In this document: one piece after another, positions 1 to 10,547 of the stretch
Layout: the number at the start of each line of letters is the position of its first letter
Numbering within the stretch: the first letter of the stretch is position 1
Source: Prauserella flavalba
GTDB lineage: Bacteria > Actinomycetota > Actinomycetes > Mycobacteriales > Pseudonocardiaceae
Assembly (NCBI RefSeq): GCF_003202235.1
Contig: NZ_MASU01000016.1
Coordinates: 56,157 to 120,156, forward strand
Direction: 5' to 3'
Length of the DNA stretch: 64,000 nucleotides
Program-made: the position numbers and the translations under genes
Notes under the pieces: model-generated
Seen by the model: the letters and a program-made list of their open reading frames with translations, nothing else
The model's database searches: none
Told to the model about the DNA's origin: nothing

Positions 1-862
1 TGCCGAACGCCGCGAACGCCACCCCGAGGAACGCCGCCGCCCGCGACCGCTCGGTCACGACGCTCAGCGGCAGCAACGGTCCCTTCACCCGCGCCTGCCT
101 CGCCACGAACACCGCCACGAGCACCAGCGCGGCCGCGAGCAACCCGAGCACCAGCCCCGAGCCGAAGCCGCGTTCCGCCGCCTCCGACAGCGCGTAGACG
201 AGCGAGACGATCGCGCCGCCGCCGAGCACGGCGCTGATCCAGTCGAGCGGGGTGTCGCGATGCCCCTCGACCTTCGGCAGCACGAACACGCCCAGCACCG
301 CGGCCACCGCCGCGATCGGCAGGTTGACGTACAGGCACCAGCGCCAGTCGAGGTACTCCGCGAGCGCCCCGCCCGCGACGAGACCCAGCGCGGCGCCCGA
401 CATCATGATCGCGCTGAAGATGCCGAACACCTGCGCCCGCTCGCGCGGTTCGGTGAACGTCGTGGTCAGCAGCGAGATCGTCGACGGCGCGAGCAGTGCT
501 GCGAACACACCCTGGCCCGCTCTCGCCGCGATCAGCATCTCCGTGCTCGTCGCCGCACCGCCGACGGCCGAGGCGAGCGCGAAGCCGATGGCGCCCACGA
601 GCAGCGTGTTCTTGCGGCCGAGCCGGTCGGCCAGCCGTCCGCCGAGCAGCAGCAGGCCGCCGAACGCCACCGTGTAGCCCGTGATCGCCCACTGCCGGGC
701 AGCGTCGGACATGCCCAGCTCCCGCTGCGCCGACGGCAGCGCGATCGTCATGATCGTCATGTCGATGATCACCAGCAGCTGGGCCAGTCCGATCACCGCG
801 AGTGCCCACCATCTGCGCCGGTCGGTGGGTTGCCCCACCGGCGCAGGAGCGGTCGTTGTCAT
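1..862 (-). CDS. DHA2-family MFS drug exporter (3' end beyond window)
   Basis: Drug:proton antiporter of the 14-helix DHA2 (EmrB/QacA) type, acting in the cytoplasmic membrane. The reverse strand is open from ATG at 862 to base 1, so about 287 N-terminal residues are visible and the C-terminus is missing. Seen: a first helix containing LLVIIDMTIMTIALPSA, the loop motif GGRLADRLGRKN after helix 2, a helix-5 region with GAALGLVAGGALAEYLDW, then RWCLYVNLPIA. These are standard signatures of the family. It is divergent from a TetR gene that starts 160 bp away, the usual arrangement for a regulator controlling an exporter. The substrate cannot be told from sequence. The family call is firm. Confidence 0.9.
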   Translation of the reverse strand, partial: MTTTAPAPVGQPTDRRRWWALAVIGLAQLLVIIDMTIMTIALPSAQRELGMSDAARQWAITGYTVAFGGLLLLGGRLADRLGRKNTLLVGAIGFALASAVGGAATSTEMLIAARAGQGVFAALLAPSTISLLTTTFTEPRERAQVFGIFSAIMMSGAALGLVAGGALAEYLDWRWCLYVNLPIAAVAAVLGVFVLPKVEGHRDTPLDWISAVLGGGAIVSLVYALSEAAERGFGSGLVLGLLAAALVLVAVFVARQARVKGPLLPLSVVTERSRAAAFLGVAFAAFG

Positions 863-926
863 GATTTCCCCTTGTGAGACTGTGTGGAGGCCCGAAATGG
901 CCGGAAAGCACCCGGTTCGCCGATTG

Positions 927-967
927 CTTACCGGTCGGCTAGTTATCTTGTATGGTGGAACGGTAAG
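927..967. promoter_or_regulatory. Promoter with flanking CTTACCG/CGGTAAG arms between exporter and TetR
   Basis: CTTACCG (927-933) and its reverse complement CGGTAAG (961-967) flank a 27-bp core. On the plus strand TTACCG (928-933), a 17-bp spacer and TATGGT (951-956) fit a sigma-A promoter for the TetR gene. The symmetric arms could be the TetR operator. Inferred from sequence only; the arms are wide apart for one TetR dimer. Confidence 0.4.
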
Positions 968-1021
968 TGATTGCTAGTCGGGCGTCAAGTAAGTTTGAGA
1001 GGGTCTCAGGAAGGGCTGGAC

Positions 1022-1576
1022 ATGGCGGGGCGGCGCAGCGACACGAGAGAGCGCATCCAGCAGGTCGCGCTGGAGCTGTTCGCCGAGCACGGGTACGAGA
1101 AGACGTCCCTGCGCGAGATCGCCGAGCGCCTCGCCGTGACGAAGGCCGCGCTGTACTACCACTTCAAGACCAAAGAGGACATCGTCCACAGCCTCGTCGA
1201 GAACCTGGTCGACGGCCTCGACGAACTGCTCGCGTGGGCGAAGGAACAGCCGAGGTCACAGGGGACCACGGAGGAGGTCCTGCGCCGGTTCTCCGCGCTC
1301 GTCAACGACGAGCACGGGCCGGAGATGCAGTTCATCCAGCAGAACGTTCCGACGCTGAAGAAGTTCGGCGTCATGCACCCGCTCGGCGCGAAGGTCAGGG
1401 AGCTCTTCCAGCTGATCACCGCCGAGGACCAGGATCCCGCCACCGAGCTGAGGGCCAGGCTCGCCCTGGTCGCGCTCGTGCTCGGCATCAACCCGATGTT
1501 CGGCGGACCGGGGACGGCCCCGCCGCCGGGGGTCGCGCTGCAGGTCGCGTTGGAGCTGGTCGCGCCGCGCGGCTGA
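1022..1576 (+). CDS. TetR/AcrR-family transcriptional regulator
   Basis: A 184-residue repressor-type protein. The N-terminal helix-turn-helix is clear: TRERIQQVALELFAEHGYEK, then SLREIAERLAVTKAALYYHF followed by KTKEDIV. The C-terminal ligand domain is divergent and its ligand unknown. ATG at 1022 is chosen because AGGAAGG lies about 8 bases upstream and translation begins right at the HTH, as in the family; an upstream GTG in frame would add residues unlike any TetR. The divergent DHA2 exporter is the likely target. Family is certain, target is inferred from position. Confidence 0.9.
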   Translation: MAGRRSDTRERIQQVALELFAEHGYEKTSLREIAERLAVTKAALYYHFKTKEDIVHSLVENLVDGLDELLAWAKEQPRSQGTTEEVLRRFSALVNDEHGPEMQFIQQNVPTLKKFGVMHPLGAKVRELFQLITAEDQDPATELRARLALVALVLGINPMFGGPGTAPPPGVALQVALELVAPRG

Positions 1577-1598
1577 GCCCGCCAAGTACCCTTGACGC

Positions 1599-2567
1599 GT
1601 GCTTGCCGTCGTTCCACCGCCCGTGACCGTGAGGGTGCCCTCCAAGGTGAACCTGCACCTCTCCGTCGGTGACGTTCGCGACGACGGGTTCCACGAGCTG
1701 ACCACCATCTTCCAGGCACTGTCGCTGACCGACGAGGTCACCGTCGCCGCCGCTGAGGAGCCGGGCGTCGAGGTGTTCGGCGAGGGCGCCAAGTCGGTGC
1801 CCACCGACGAGGGCAACCTCGCGTGGCGCGCTGTGCGGGCGCTCGCCGAGCACGCGGACCGCGCCGACGACATCGACAAGGTCGGCGTGGTGCTGCGCAA
1901 GGGAATCCCCGTCGCGGGCGGCATGGCGGGCGGCAGCGCCGACGCCGCCGCCACGCTGGTCGGCCTCAGCGCGTTGTGGAAGCTCGACCTGCCAAGGGAC
2001 GAGCTCGCGCAGATCGCCGCCACGCTCGGCAGTGACGTGCCGTTCGCGCTCTACGGCGGCACCGCGCTGGGCACCGGCCGCGGCGAGGAGCTCGTGCCCG
2101 TGCTGTCCCGGCACACGTTCCACTGGGTGCTCGCGTTCGACCAGCGCGGCCTGTCCACGCCCCGCGTCTACGGCGAGCTCGACCGGCTGCGCGCCGACGG
2201 CGACCCGCCGAGGGTCGGCTCCCACGCACCGGTGGTCGAGGCGCTCGCCTCCGGCGACCCGAGGCAGCTCGCGCTGCTGCTCGGCAACGACCTGCAGGCC
2301 GCCGCCGTCTCCCTGCGGCCGGGGCTGCGCCGGACCCTGCGGGCGGGCGTCAACGCCGGCGCCCTCGCCGGCACCGTCTCCGGCTCGGGCCCCACGTGCG
2401 CGTTCCTGTGCGAGAGCGCCGACGCCGCGCTGGAGGTGGCGGCCGAGCTGGCAGGCGCCGGGGTGTGCCGTACGGTGCGGGTCGCACACGGACCGGTCCC
2501 GGGCGCGCGCGTCGTCGGCGGTGACGACGCGCCCCGGCACCCCACACCGCCCCAAGTGCACGCCTGA
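1599..2567 (+). CDS. ispE: 4-diphosphocytidyl-2-C-methyl-D-erythritol kinase
   Basis: GHMP-family kinase that phosphorylates CDP-methylerythritol with ATP in the MEP route to isoprenoids; cytoplasmic. Seen: the N-terminal [20 protein letters not shown] segment, the glycine-rich ATP loop [14 protein letters not shown] near residue 104, and the C-terminal [12 protein letters not shown] motif. At 322 residues it is of usual length. GTG at 1599 has TACCCT exactly 6 bases upstream and no Shine-Dalgarno, so a leaderless start is likely; GTG at 1623 is an alternative. The next gene is an ABC-F ATPase 31 bp downstream, an order I know from other actinobacteria. Confidence 0.95.
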   Translation: MLAVVPPPVTVRVPSKVNLHLSVGDVRDDGFHELTTIFQALSLTDEVTVAAAEEPGVEVFGEGAKSVPTDEGNLAWRAVRALAEHADRADDIDKVGVVLRKGIPVAGGMAGGSADAAATLVGLSALWKLDLPRDELAQIAATLGSDVPFALYGGTALGTGRGEELVPVLSRHTFHWVLAFDQRGLSTPRVYGELDRLRADGDPPRVGSHAPVVEALASGDPRQLALLLGNDLQAAAVSLRPGLRRTLRAGVNAGALAGTVSGSGPTCAFLCESADAALEVAAELAGAGVCRTVRVAHGPVPGARVVGGDDAPRHPTPPQVHA

Positions 2568-2598
2568 TCTCTCCAGCTCTCGAAGGGTTACCTGCCGG

Positions 2599-4383
<1,785 letters not shown>

Positions 4384-4464
4384 AAACCCGCTGCTGAGGC
4401 ACTCCCGTCGCCCGACCGGCCACCCCCTGTGGTGGCGCTTCGCGCCGCTGTGTTCAATCAGAGC

Positions 4465-6150
4465 ATGAGTCGGTTCGTGGAGACGATGGTCGCCACCGCC
4501 CACGCGGTCGGCCGGCGGCGGGGCATGGTCACGGGGGAACCCAGGGAGCCTGTCCGCAGGACGTGGTTCGAGGTGCACGAGCGTGCCCGCCGGGTCGGGG
4601 GTGGTCTGGTCCGGGGTGGGCTCGAACCGGGCAGCGCCGTCGCCGTGCTCGCCGCCGCGCCGGAGCTGATCGCTCCGACCGTGCAGGGCACGTGGCTCGC
4701 GGGCGGCAGCGTCACGATGCTGCACCAGCCGACGCCGCGCACCGACCTCGGCCAGTGGGCCGCCGACACCATCCAGGTGCTCGAGATGATCGGCTCGCGC
4801 CTGGTGTTGCTCGGCGAGCCGTTCGACCAGCTCGCTCCCGTGCTCACCGAACACGGCATCGACTACCGCAAGATCGACGACCTGCTCGCCGGCGAACCGA
4901 TCGCCGAGCCCGTGCCCGTCGGCGAGGATTCGCTCGCCCTGCTGCAGCTCACCAGCGGCTCCACCGCCGAGCCGAAGGCCGTGCGGATCACGCACGGCAA
5001 CCTCTACTCCAACATCCGCGCGATGGTCGGCCGCGCCGAGCTGGACTTCGACACCGACGTGATGGTGTCGTGGCTGCCGACCTTCCACGACATGGGCATG
5101 GTGGGCTTCCTGACGCTGCCCATGACGTTCGGCGTCGAGCTCGTCAAGGTCACCCCGGTCGAGTTCCTGTCAGGGCCGCTGCTGTGGCCCGAGCTGATCA
5201 GCCGCTATGGGGGCACCGTCACGGCCGCGCCGAACTTCGCCTACGCGATCGTCGGCCGCAGGCTCGCGAGGGTCGACGACGACAACGCCTACGACCTCTC
5301 CCGCCTGCGGATCGCGCTCAACGGCGCGGAGCCCATCGACCCCTCCGCGGTGGAGACCTTCACCGATGCGGGCGCTCGGTTCAAGATGTCGGCCGAATGC
5401 GTGTTCCCCGCCTACGGCTTGGCGGAGGCTACGCTCGCCGTGTCCTTCGCGCCGCTGTTCACCGGCCTGGCCGTGGACGTCATCGAGGCGCACGCGCTGG
5501 AGGCCGAGAACCGCGCGGTTCCGGTGCCGGAGGGCGACCCGCGCCGCGGCACCGACGACGTCCGCGGGTTCGCGGTGCTCGGCCCGCCGCTGGACGGGTT
5601 GACCGCTCAGATCGTCGACGAGCACGGCACGGTGCTCGGCGAACGCGAGGTCGGCGAGATCCGGCTGCGGGGAGAGGCCGTGTCGCCCGGCTACCTGACC
5701 GTGCACGGTCCCGCGGCGACGCAGGACGCTGAGGGCTGGTTCGCCACCGGCGACCTCGGCTACCTGGTCGAGGGCGGGCAGATCGTCATCTGCGGGCGCA
5801 GCAAGGACGTGATCATCCTCGGCGGCCGCAACGTCTACCCGACCGACATCGAGCGCGCCGCGGGCTCCGTGGAGGGCGTGCGAGCGGGCAACGCGGTGGC
5901 CGTCCGGATTGACGCGGGCACCAGGCGGGAGCGCTTCGCCGTGGTGCTGGAGTCCAAACTGGCCGGCGACGAGGCCGAGGAGCAGCGGCTCGCCAAGGAG
6001 GTCGCCGCGCGGGTGCGCGACGCCGTGGACGCCCGGCCCTACGCGGTGGTGGTGCTGCCCGCGGGCAGCCTGCCCAAGACACCGTCCGGCAAGGTCAAGC
6101 GCGCCGCCACCGCCGTCCAGTTCCGCGCCCAGATCGACGCCCGGGCCTAG
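4465..6150 (+). CDS. Fatty acyl-AMP ligase / acyl-CoA synthetase (Pks16-like)
   Basis: Adenylate-forming enzyme, 561 residues, that activates a carboxylic acid with ATP. Seen: phosphate loop LTSGSTAEPKAVRITHGN, the segment VSWLPTFHDMGMVGFL typical of fatty acyl-AMP ligases, YGLAEATLAVSFAP, the TGDLGYL motif, and a C-terminal GRSKDVIILGGRNVYPTDIE plus the catalytic lysine region LPKTPSGKVKR. The HDMG motif and the YGLAEAT form favour the FAAL branch over ordinary acyl-CoA ligases. In M. tuberculosis pks16 (Rv1013) lies just beyond ispE in the same way. The acyl acceptor is unknown; no PKS or carrier gene is adjacent. ATG 4465 has TTCAAT 6 bases upstream; a GTG 36 bases earlier is in frame. Confidence 0.88.
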   Translation: MSRFVETMVATAHAVGRRRGMVTGEPREPVRRTWFEVHERARRVGGGLVRGGLEPGSAVAVLAAAPELIAPTVQGTWLAGGSVTMLHQPTPRTDLGQWAADTIQVLEMIGSRLVLLGEPFDQLAPVLTEHGIDYRKIDDLLAGEPIAEPVPVGEDSLALLQLTSGSTAEPKAVRITHGNLYSNIRAMVGRAELDFDTDVMVSWLPTFHDMGMVGFLTLPMTFGVELVKVTPVEFLSGPLLWPELISRYGGTVTAAPNFAYAIVGRRLARVDDDNAYDLSRLRIALNGAEPIDPSAVETFTDAGARFKMSAECVFPAYGLAEATLAVSFAPLFTGLAVDVIEAHALEAENRAVPVPEGDPRRGTDDVRGFAVLGPPLDGLTAQIVDEHGTVLGEREVGEIRLRGEAVSPGYLTVHGPAATQDAEGWFATGDLGYLVEGGQIVICGRSKDVIILGGRNVYPTDIERAAGSVEGVRAGNAVAVRIDAGTRRERFAVVLESKLAGDEAEEQRLAKEVAARVRDAVDARPYAVVVLPAGSLPKTPSGKVKRAATAVQFRAQIDARA

Positions 6151-6200
6151 GAGCGCGCTGAACAACCCCCGCCCCGCTGCGCGACGCCCGCTCCTCGCCC

Positions 6201-6253
6201 GCAGTGAAGGCCACCTTCACTGCGTTCAACACAGGCAAGGTGGCCTTCACTGC
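6201..6253. repeat. Intergenic palindromic repeat, copy 1 (17-bp stem)
   Basis: GCAGTGAAGGCCACCTT (6201-6217) pairs perfectly with AAGGTGGCCTTCACTGC (6237-6253). The 19-nt loop contains TGCGTTCAACACA, a decayed inner hairpin. It lies between the converging ends of the acyl ligase and a DivIVA-domain gene, so it could act as a two-way terminator. Related copies lie at 9498, 32998, 48468 and 57097. Confidence 0.9.
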
Positions 6254-6263
6254 AACTGGTTGG

Positions 6264-6611
6264 TCACCTGCGGGCGCGGCGCCACAGGGGCTTGCGGGCG
6301 TGGGTGTGTTCCAGCGCCGGGGCGACGTAGGGGCCGCTCGGGGCCGCCGCTCCGGACCTCGCGGCGAGCGTGGTCTCCACGGCACGCAGGAACGTGTCCA
6401 CCGCCGTCTGGTCGTAGCCACCCCGCTTGGCCAGCGGCGTGAGCCGGAACGCGACGTCGTGGACCTCCGTCGCGCTCACGTCGTCCTCCCCGTCGAGGGT
6501 CGCCGCGATGCGATCGAGGAACGCGTCGACCTGCACCTCGTTGTAGCCGCGCGTCCCGAACGGCGCCTCCGGGAACCGGATGTCGCGCACGTCGTCGGAC
6601 GTCACGGTCAT
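6264..6611 (-). CDS. Small DivIVA-domain repeat protein B
   Basis: A 115-residue protein made of two copies of the short DivIVA N-terminal motif: SDDVRDIRFPEAPFGTRGYN followed by EVQVDAFLD, then ATEVHDVAFRLTPLAKRGGY followed by DQTAVDTFLR. The motif binds curved or polar membrane in full-length DivIVA; here no long coiled coil follows. The C-terminus is basic (RKPLWRRARR), which could favour membrane contact. Its ATG directly abuts the TAG stop of the paralogue upstream, so the two are co-transcribed and probably translationally coupled. The family is recognised; a cell-pole or septum role is inferred. Confidence 0.8.
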   Translation of the reverse strand: MTVTSDDVRDIRFPEAPFGTRGYNEVQVDAFLDRIAATLDGEDDVSATEVHDVAFRLTPLAKRGGYDQTAVDTFLRAVETTLAARSGAAAPSGPYVAPALEHTHARKPLWRRARR

Positions 6612-6944
6612 CTAGCGATCCCGCACCGGCTCGATGGCGGGGGACGCGGTCCGCGCGGCGGGCACGTGGTGCGAGCCCGGCCGGACACCGGTCCTGACGA
6701 GGAGAGTCTCCTCCACCTCGTCCAGGAACTCGTCCACCTCGCGCTCGTCATAACCGCGCTTGCCGATGAGCGGCCGCCCGAACTGGACGTGGTGCACCTC
6801 GGCGGCGGTGAGGTCGTCCTCGTCGGCGAGGGTCTTCACGATCCGCTGGACGAACTCGTCCACCTCGTTCTTCGCGTAGCCACGGCGGCCGATGGGGGCG
6901 TTGCGGAACTCGACGTCGCGGACGTCGTCTGCCGTGAACGACAT
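6612..6944 (-). CDS. Small DivIVA-domain repeat protein A
   Basis: A 110-residue paralogue of the gene just downstream, again with two DivIVA motifs: [20 protein letters not shown] then KNEVDEFV, and [20 protein letters not shown] then [18 protein letters not shown] at 6944 is preferred because AGGAG lies 8-9 bases upstream; an ATG at 6983 would add 13 residues unlike the family. The tail after residue 85 is proline/alanine rich and probably disordered. A tandem duplication of a two-motif gene is the simplest origin. Exact function unknown. Confidence 0.8.
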   Translation of the reverse strand: MSFTADDVRDVEFRNAPIGRRGYAKNEVDEFVQRIVKTLADEDDLTAAEVHHVQFGRPLIGKRGYDEREVDEFLDEVEETLLVRTGVRPGSHHVPAARTASPAIEPVRDR

Positions 6945-7106
6945 GTAGGGCCTCTCCTGGGTTCGGCTCGGGTCGGGAGTCATCCCGCATTCCGTCCTAG
7001 CCCCCGGTGAACGCAGCGGGAAGACTCAGGGAGGTTTGTCGACTCGACCAGGTGCGCGCGACAACGCCATCGAGTGACCGTCAGATCACCGACAGCGACG
7101 AATGCG

Positions 7107-7700
7107 TCAGCCCACGTGGAAGGTGTTCTGCGCCGCGGTGAGGCCCTTGCCGACCAGCTCCTCGACGGCATCGGCGCAGCGATCGAGGTTCAGCGCGAGC
7201 TCGCGCCGCTCGACCGTGGAGAAGTCCTTGAGCACGAAGTCGGCGGGGTCCATCCGGCCGGGCGGGCGGCCGACGCCGAACCGGACCCGGTAGTAGTCCT
7301 TGGTGCCGAGCGACTTCGTGATGGACCGGAGTCCGTTGTGGCCGTTGTCGCCGCCGCCGAGCTTGAGCCGCAGCGCACCGTAGGGGATGTCCAGCTCGTC
7401 GTGGATCACGACGACGCCGCTCGGCGGGATCTTGTAGAAGCGGGCGGTGCCCGAAACGGGCCCGCCGGAGAGGTTCATGAACGAACGGGGCTTGGCCAGC
7501 ACGACCCTGCGCCCGGCGAGGTGCCCCTCGAGCACCTCGGCCCCGCCCTTGTGTGCCTTGAACTTGCCGCCGATGCGGGCGGCAAGCTCGTCCAGCACCA
7601 GAGAGCCCACGTTGTGCCGGTTGCCGGCGTAGCGGGGCCCGGGATTGCCGAGGCCGACGAGCAGCACCTGCTCGCCGGCTCCCGGCAGATCTTGCTCCAC
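7107..7700 (-). CDS. pth: Peptidyl-tRNA hydrolase
   Basis: Cleaves the ester bond of peptidyl-tRNA released from stalled ribosomes, recycling tRNA in the cytoplasm. The 197-residue product has [20 protein letters not shown] with catalytic His29 and substrate-binding Asn19, [10 protein letters not shown], the HDELDIPYG aspartate motif and the [13 protein letters not shown] segment. GTG at 7700 is chosen because it lies just before the conserved core; longer starts run into the rplY gene. It follows rplY by 10 bp on the same strand, the same pair as Rv1014c-Rv1015c of M. tuberculosis. Confidence 0.96.
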   Translation of the reverse strand: MEQDLPGAGEQVLLVGLGNPGPRYAGNRHNVGSLVLDELAARIGGKFKAHKGGAEVLEGHLAGRRVVLAKPRSFMNLSGGPVSGTARFYKIPPSGVVVIHDELDIPYGALRLKLGGGDNGHNGLRSITKSLGTKDYYRVRFGVGRPPGRMDPADFVLKDFSTVERRELALNLDRCADAVEELVGKGLTAAQNTFHVG

Positions 7701-7710
7701 GGACGTGGCC

Positions 7711-8367
7711 TTACTCGCCGTTCTGGCCCTCGGCGGGGGTCTCCGGCTGGTCCTCGACCACGCCGGCGCCCTCGGTGTCAACCTCGGCCTCCATCGCGGC
7801 CTCGGACGGCGCCTCGTTGACGGCGACGACGAGCGCCTCGGGGTCGGTCACCAGCTCGGCGCCCTTCGGCAGGGTGATCTGCGAGGCGAGGATCTGGGTG
7901 CCGGCCTCGGCGTCCTCGATCGAGACCTCGAACTGCTCGGGGATGTGCAGCGCCTCGACCTCGATCTGGATGGTGTCGAGGTCCTGGTTCACCAGGGTGC
8001 CGGGGGCGGGGTCGCCGGTCAGCGCGACCGGGACGTCCACGGTGATCTTCTCGCCGCGGTGCACGATGAGCAGGTCGACGTGCTCGATGTAGTTCTTGAG
8101 CGGGTGGATGGTGACCGTCTTGGTCAGCGCCAGCTCGGTGGCCTTCTCGGCCTTCTCGGCGGCACCTGCGACGTCCAGGGTGAGCACGGCGTTCTGGCCG
8201 TTCTCACGGATGACGCGGGCGAACTCGATGGCGGGCAGCGCCAGGTGTCGGGGGTCGACACCGTGGCCGTAGAGGACCGCAGGGATCTTGCCGGAACGGC
8301 GGGTTCGGCGGGCCGCGCCCTTGCCGAACTCGGTGCGGGGTTCGACCGTCAGACGTACCTCGGACAC
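7711..8367 (-). CDS. rplY: 50S ribosomal protein L25/general stress protein Ctc
   Basis: Binds 5S rRNA in the large ribosomal subunit. The 218-residue protein is the long Ctc form: N-terminal L25 domain ([20 protein letters not shown], then [20 protein letters not shown]) plus the C-terminal TL5-type beta domain ([19 protein letters not shown], then [16 protein letters not shown]) and an acidic tail. GTG at 8367 is preceded by AAGGAG with 9-base spacing, which decides the start over longer in-frame options. It heads the rplY-pth unit. Confidence 0.96.
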   Translation of the reverse strand: MSEVRLTVEPRTEFGKGAARRTRRSGKIPAVLYGHGVDPRHLALPAIEFARVIRENGQNAVLTLDVAGAAEKAEKATELALTKTVTIHPLKNYIEHVDLLIVHRGEKITVDVPVALTGDPAPGTLVNQDLDTIQIEVEALHIPEQFEVSIEDAEAGTQILASQITLPKGAELVTDPEALVVAVNEAPSEAAMEAEVDTEGAGVVEDQPETPAEGQNGE

Positions 8368-8563
8368 GGGGATGCACTCCTTGCGGTGGGGTCTTCTGCG
8401 TGCTGGTGGCTGTCCGGCGGCGAGTTCCACGACGTGTACGCACACGGGTGGCCGCTCAAGCCGCCGCGTCGATCACGTCGGACACCGAGTGCACCCGGAG
8501 CCCGCCTCGCCGAGACAACCTGCACAGTCTAGTCGAGCCCGATTCCGGTTCTTTACGGGGCCG

Positions 8564-9439
8564 TCACTCCCCGGCCAGTGCGCGCAGCACGGGCGCGAAG
8601 GTCTCGAGCGCGGGTTCGAACACGGTGAGGTAGGAGAAGCCGTAGTGCTCGCGTCGTTCGTGCAGGGTCGCGGCGATCTCGTCGGGGGTGCCCGCCAGCA
8701 GCTGAGGTGCCTCGAGCAGCCGGCCGATGTCCGGTTTCGGGCCCTGGATCGGCGCGGCCCACGCCTCGATCTCGGCCTTCGGGTCGTCGGAGGTCGCGAC
8801 GTACTGGACGAGCAGGTTGAACTCCAGCCCGTCGGCGCGCGTGCCGGCCCGGTCGCGGACGAACGTGGTGCGCTCGTGCAGCTCCTCGGGGCTGATCAGG
8901 GTGAGCGTTCCCGGCGGCTCGCCCTCGACCTGACGCAGCCCGCCGAAGCCCACGATGTCGGCCTCGCGGGCGGCGAGGTCGAGCACCAGATCGCCGTTGC
9001 CCGCGATGAGCAGCGGCGGCAGGCCGGTGCCGAGTCTGCTCCGCAGCTCGGCGACCGTCTCGGCGAGGAAGGCGACACGCTCGCGCGCAGGGCGCCACGG
9101 CAGGCCGGCGTCGTCGAACTCGGACTTCATGTGCCCGGCGCCGAGGCCGAGGTCGAGCCTGCCGCCGGTGACGCCCGCGACCGTGGAGACCTCCCTGGCC
9201 AGCAGCGCGGGGTTGTAGAACGGCACGTCGAGCACGAACGGCACCACACGCGGCCGCTCGGTCACCGCGGCGGCGACCGCGAGCGCGGGCAGTGGAGCGG
9301 CCCTGCCCTCGCCGAGGTGGTCGGGCACGGCGATGACGTCGTAGCCGAGCTCCTCGGCCCTGCGGCACTTGGCGACCCATTCGTCCCGGCCGCCGACGGA
9401 CCGGAAACTGATCCCGAACCGGAACCTTCGCGTGCTCAT
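8564..9439 (-). CDS. LLM-class F420-dependent oxidoreductase
   Basis: A luciferase-like TIM-barrel oxidoreductase of 291 residues, of the class that in actinobacteria mostly uses coenzyme F420. Seen: FRFGISFRSVGGRDEW at the N-terminus, GYDVIAVPDHLG, then VVPFVLDVPFYNPALLARE and GGRLDLGLGAGHMKSEFD. The last motif is characteristic. ATG 9439 is preferred to the ATG three codons upstream because TAGCGT lies 7 bases before it, a likely leaderless start. The substrate is unknown. It sits between rplY and prs but has no evident functional link to them. Confidence 0.87.
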   Translation of the reverse strand: MSTRRFRFGISFRSVGGRDEWVAKCRRAEELGYDVIAVPDHLGEGRAAPLPALAVAAAVTERPRVVPFVLDVPFYNPALLAREVSTVAGVTGGRLDLGLGAGHMKSEFDDAGLPWRPARERVAFLAETVAELRSRLGTGLPPLLIAGNGDLVLDLAAREADIVGFGGLRQVEGEPPGTLTLISPEELHERTTFVRDRAGTRADGLEFNLLVQYVATSDDPKAEIEAWAAPIQGPKPDIGRLLEAPQLLAGTPDEIAATLHERREHYGFSYLTVFEPALETFAPVLRALAGE

Positions 9440-9497
9440 GACCGGCACGCTATTGATCCGCTACCCGCCGTGGGAGCCCCTTTCGCGCACAGCAAAC

Positions 9498-9552
9498 GGC
9501 CCCCAAGGCCACCTTTGTTGCGCTCAACGCACCGAAGGTGGCCTTGGGGGCC
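9498..9552. repeat. Intergenic palindromic repeat, copy 2 (18-bp stem)
   Basis: GGCCCCCAAGGCCACCTT (9498-9515) pairs perfectly with its complement at 9535-9552. The outer 6 pairs differ from the other copies but are changed on both arms. The loop holds TGCGCTCAACGCA, an inner hairpin. It lies 15 bp beyond the prs stop codon and can serve as its terminator. Confidence 0.9.
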
Positions 9553-9566
9553 GGTGGGCGAAAGGG

Positions 9567-10547
9567 TCAGGCGCTGCCGTCGAAGAGGCTCGTGACGGAG
9601 CCGTCCTCGAAGACCTCCTGGATCGCGCGAGCCAGCAGCGGCGCGATGGAGAGCACGGTCAGGTTGCCGAACCGCTTCTCCTCCGGGATCGGCAGCGTGT
9701 TGGTGACGATCACCTCGCGCGCCTTGCAGTTGGCCAGCCGCTCGGTGGCCGGGTCGGAGAGGATGCCGTGGGTCGAGGCGATGACCACGTCGGCAGCGCC
9801 CTCCTCCAGCAGCGCGTCGGCGGCCTTCGTGATCGTGCCACCGGTGTCGATCATGTCGTCGATCAGCACGCACAGCCTGCCGCGGACCTCACCGACGACG
9901 CGGTTGGCGACCGCCTGGTTCGGCTTGTCGGGGTCACGCGTCTTGTGGATGAACGCGATCGGCCGGTCGCCGAGCTGCTGCGCCCACTTCTCGGCCAGCC
10001 GCACGCGGCCCGAGTCCGGCGAGACGACCGTGATGTCGGCGTCGCCGTAGGTGTCGCGGATGTGGTCGGCGAGCACCGTCTGTGCGAGCAGGTGGTCGAC
10101 CGGACCGTCGAAGAAGCCCTGGATCTGCGCCGTGTGCAGGTCGACCGTCATGATCCGGTCGGCGCCCGCGGTCTTGAAGAGGTCGGCGATGAGGCGCGCG
10201 GAGATCGGCTCGCGGCCCTTGTGCTTCTTGTCCTGCCGCGAGTACGGGTAGAACGGCATGATCACGGTGATGCGCTTGGCGCTCGCGCGCTTGAGCGCGT
10301 CGACCATGATGAGCTGTTCCATGATCCACTCGTTGATGGGCGGCGGGTAGCTCTGGACGACGAACGCGTCCGTGCCGCGCACCGACTCCTGGAAGCGCAC
10401 GTAGATCTCGCCGTTGGCGAAGGTGTGCACCGTCTGCGGGGTGATCGTCACATTGAGGTGCTTGGCCACCTCTTCCGCGAGTTCGACGTGTGAACGGCCG
10501 GAGAAGAGCATCAGGTTCTTCTTCGGCGTGCCGGACTTCGGACTCAT
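9567..10547 (-). CDS. prs: Ribose-phosphate pyrophosphokinase
   Basis: Makes PRPP from ribose 5-phosphate and ATP, feeding nucleotide, histidine, tryptophan and cell-wall arabinan synthesis. The 326-residue protein shows [20 protein letters not shown], the [16 protein letters not shown] segment, [16 protein letters not shown] [19 protein letters not shown], the [11 protein letters not shown] motif and the PRPP loop [13 protein letters not shown]. Its ATG overlaps the TGA of glmU (ATGA), so the pair is translationally coupled. The order glmU-prs is conserved with Rv1018c-Rv1017c, although no lpqT-like gene lies between prs and rplY here. Confidence 0.97.
   Translation of the reverse strand: MSPKSGTPKKNLMLFSGRSHVELAEEVAKHLNVTITPQTVHTFANGEIYVRFQESVRGTDAFVVQSYPPPINEWIMEQLIMVDALKRASAKRITVIMPFYPYSRQDKKHKGREPISARLIADLFKTAGADRIMTVDLHTAQIQGFFDGPVDHLLAQTVLADHIRDTYGDADITVVSPDSGRVRLAEKWAQQLGDRPIAFIHKTRDPDKPNQAVANRVVGEVRGRLCVLIDDMIDTGGTITKAADALLEEGAADVVIASTHGILSDPATERLANCKAREVIVTNTLPIPEEKRFGNLTVLSIAPLLARAIQEVFEDGSVTSLFDGSA

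Noticed and set aside
4419..4436. Terminator between the ABC-F and acyl ligase genes (GCCACC-CCCTGT-GGTGGC)
   Set aside because: Only a 6-bp stem with no T run; too weak to list as a feature.
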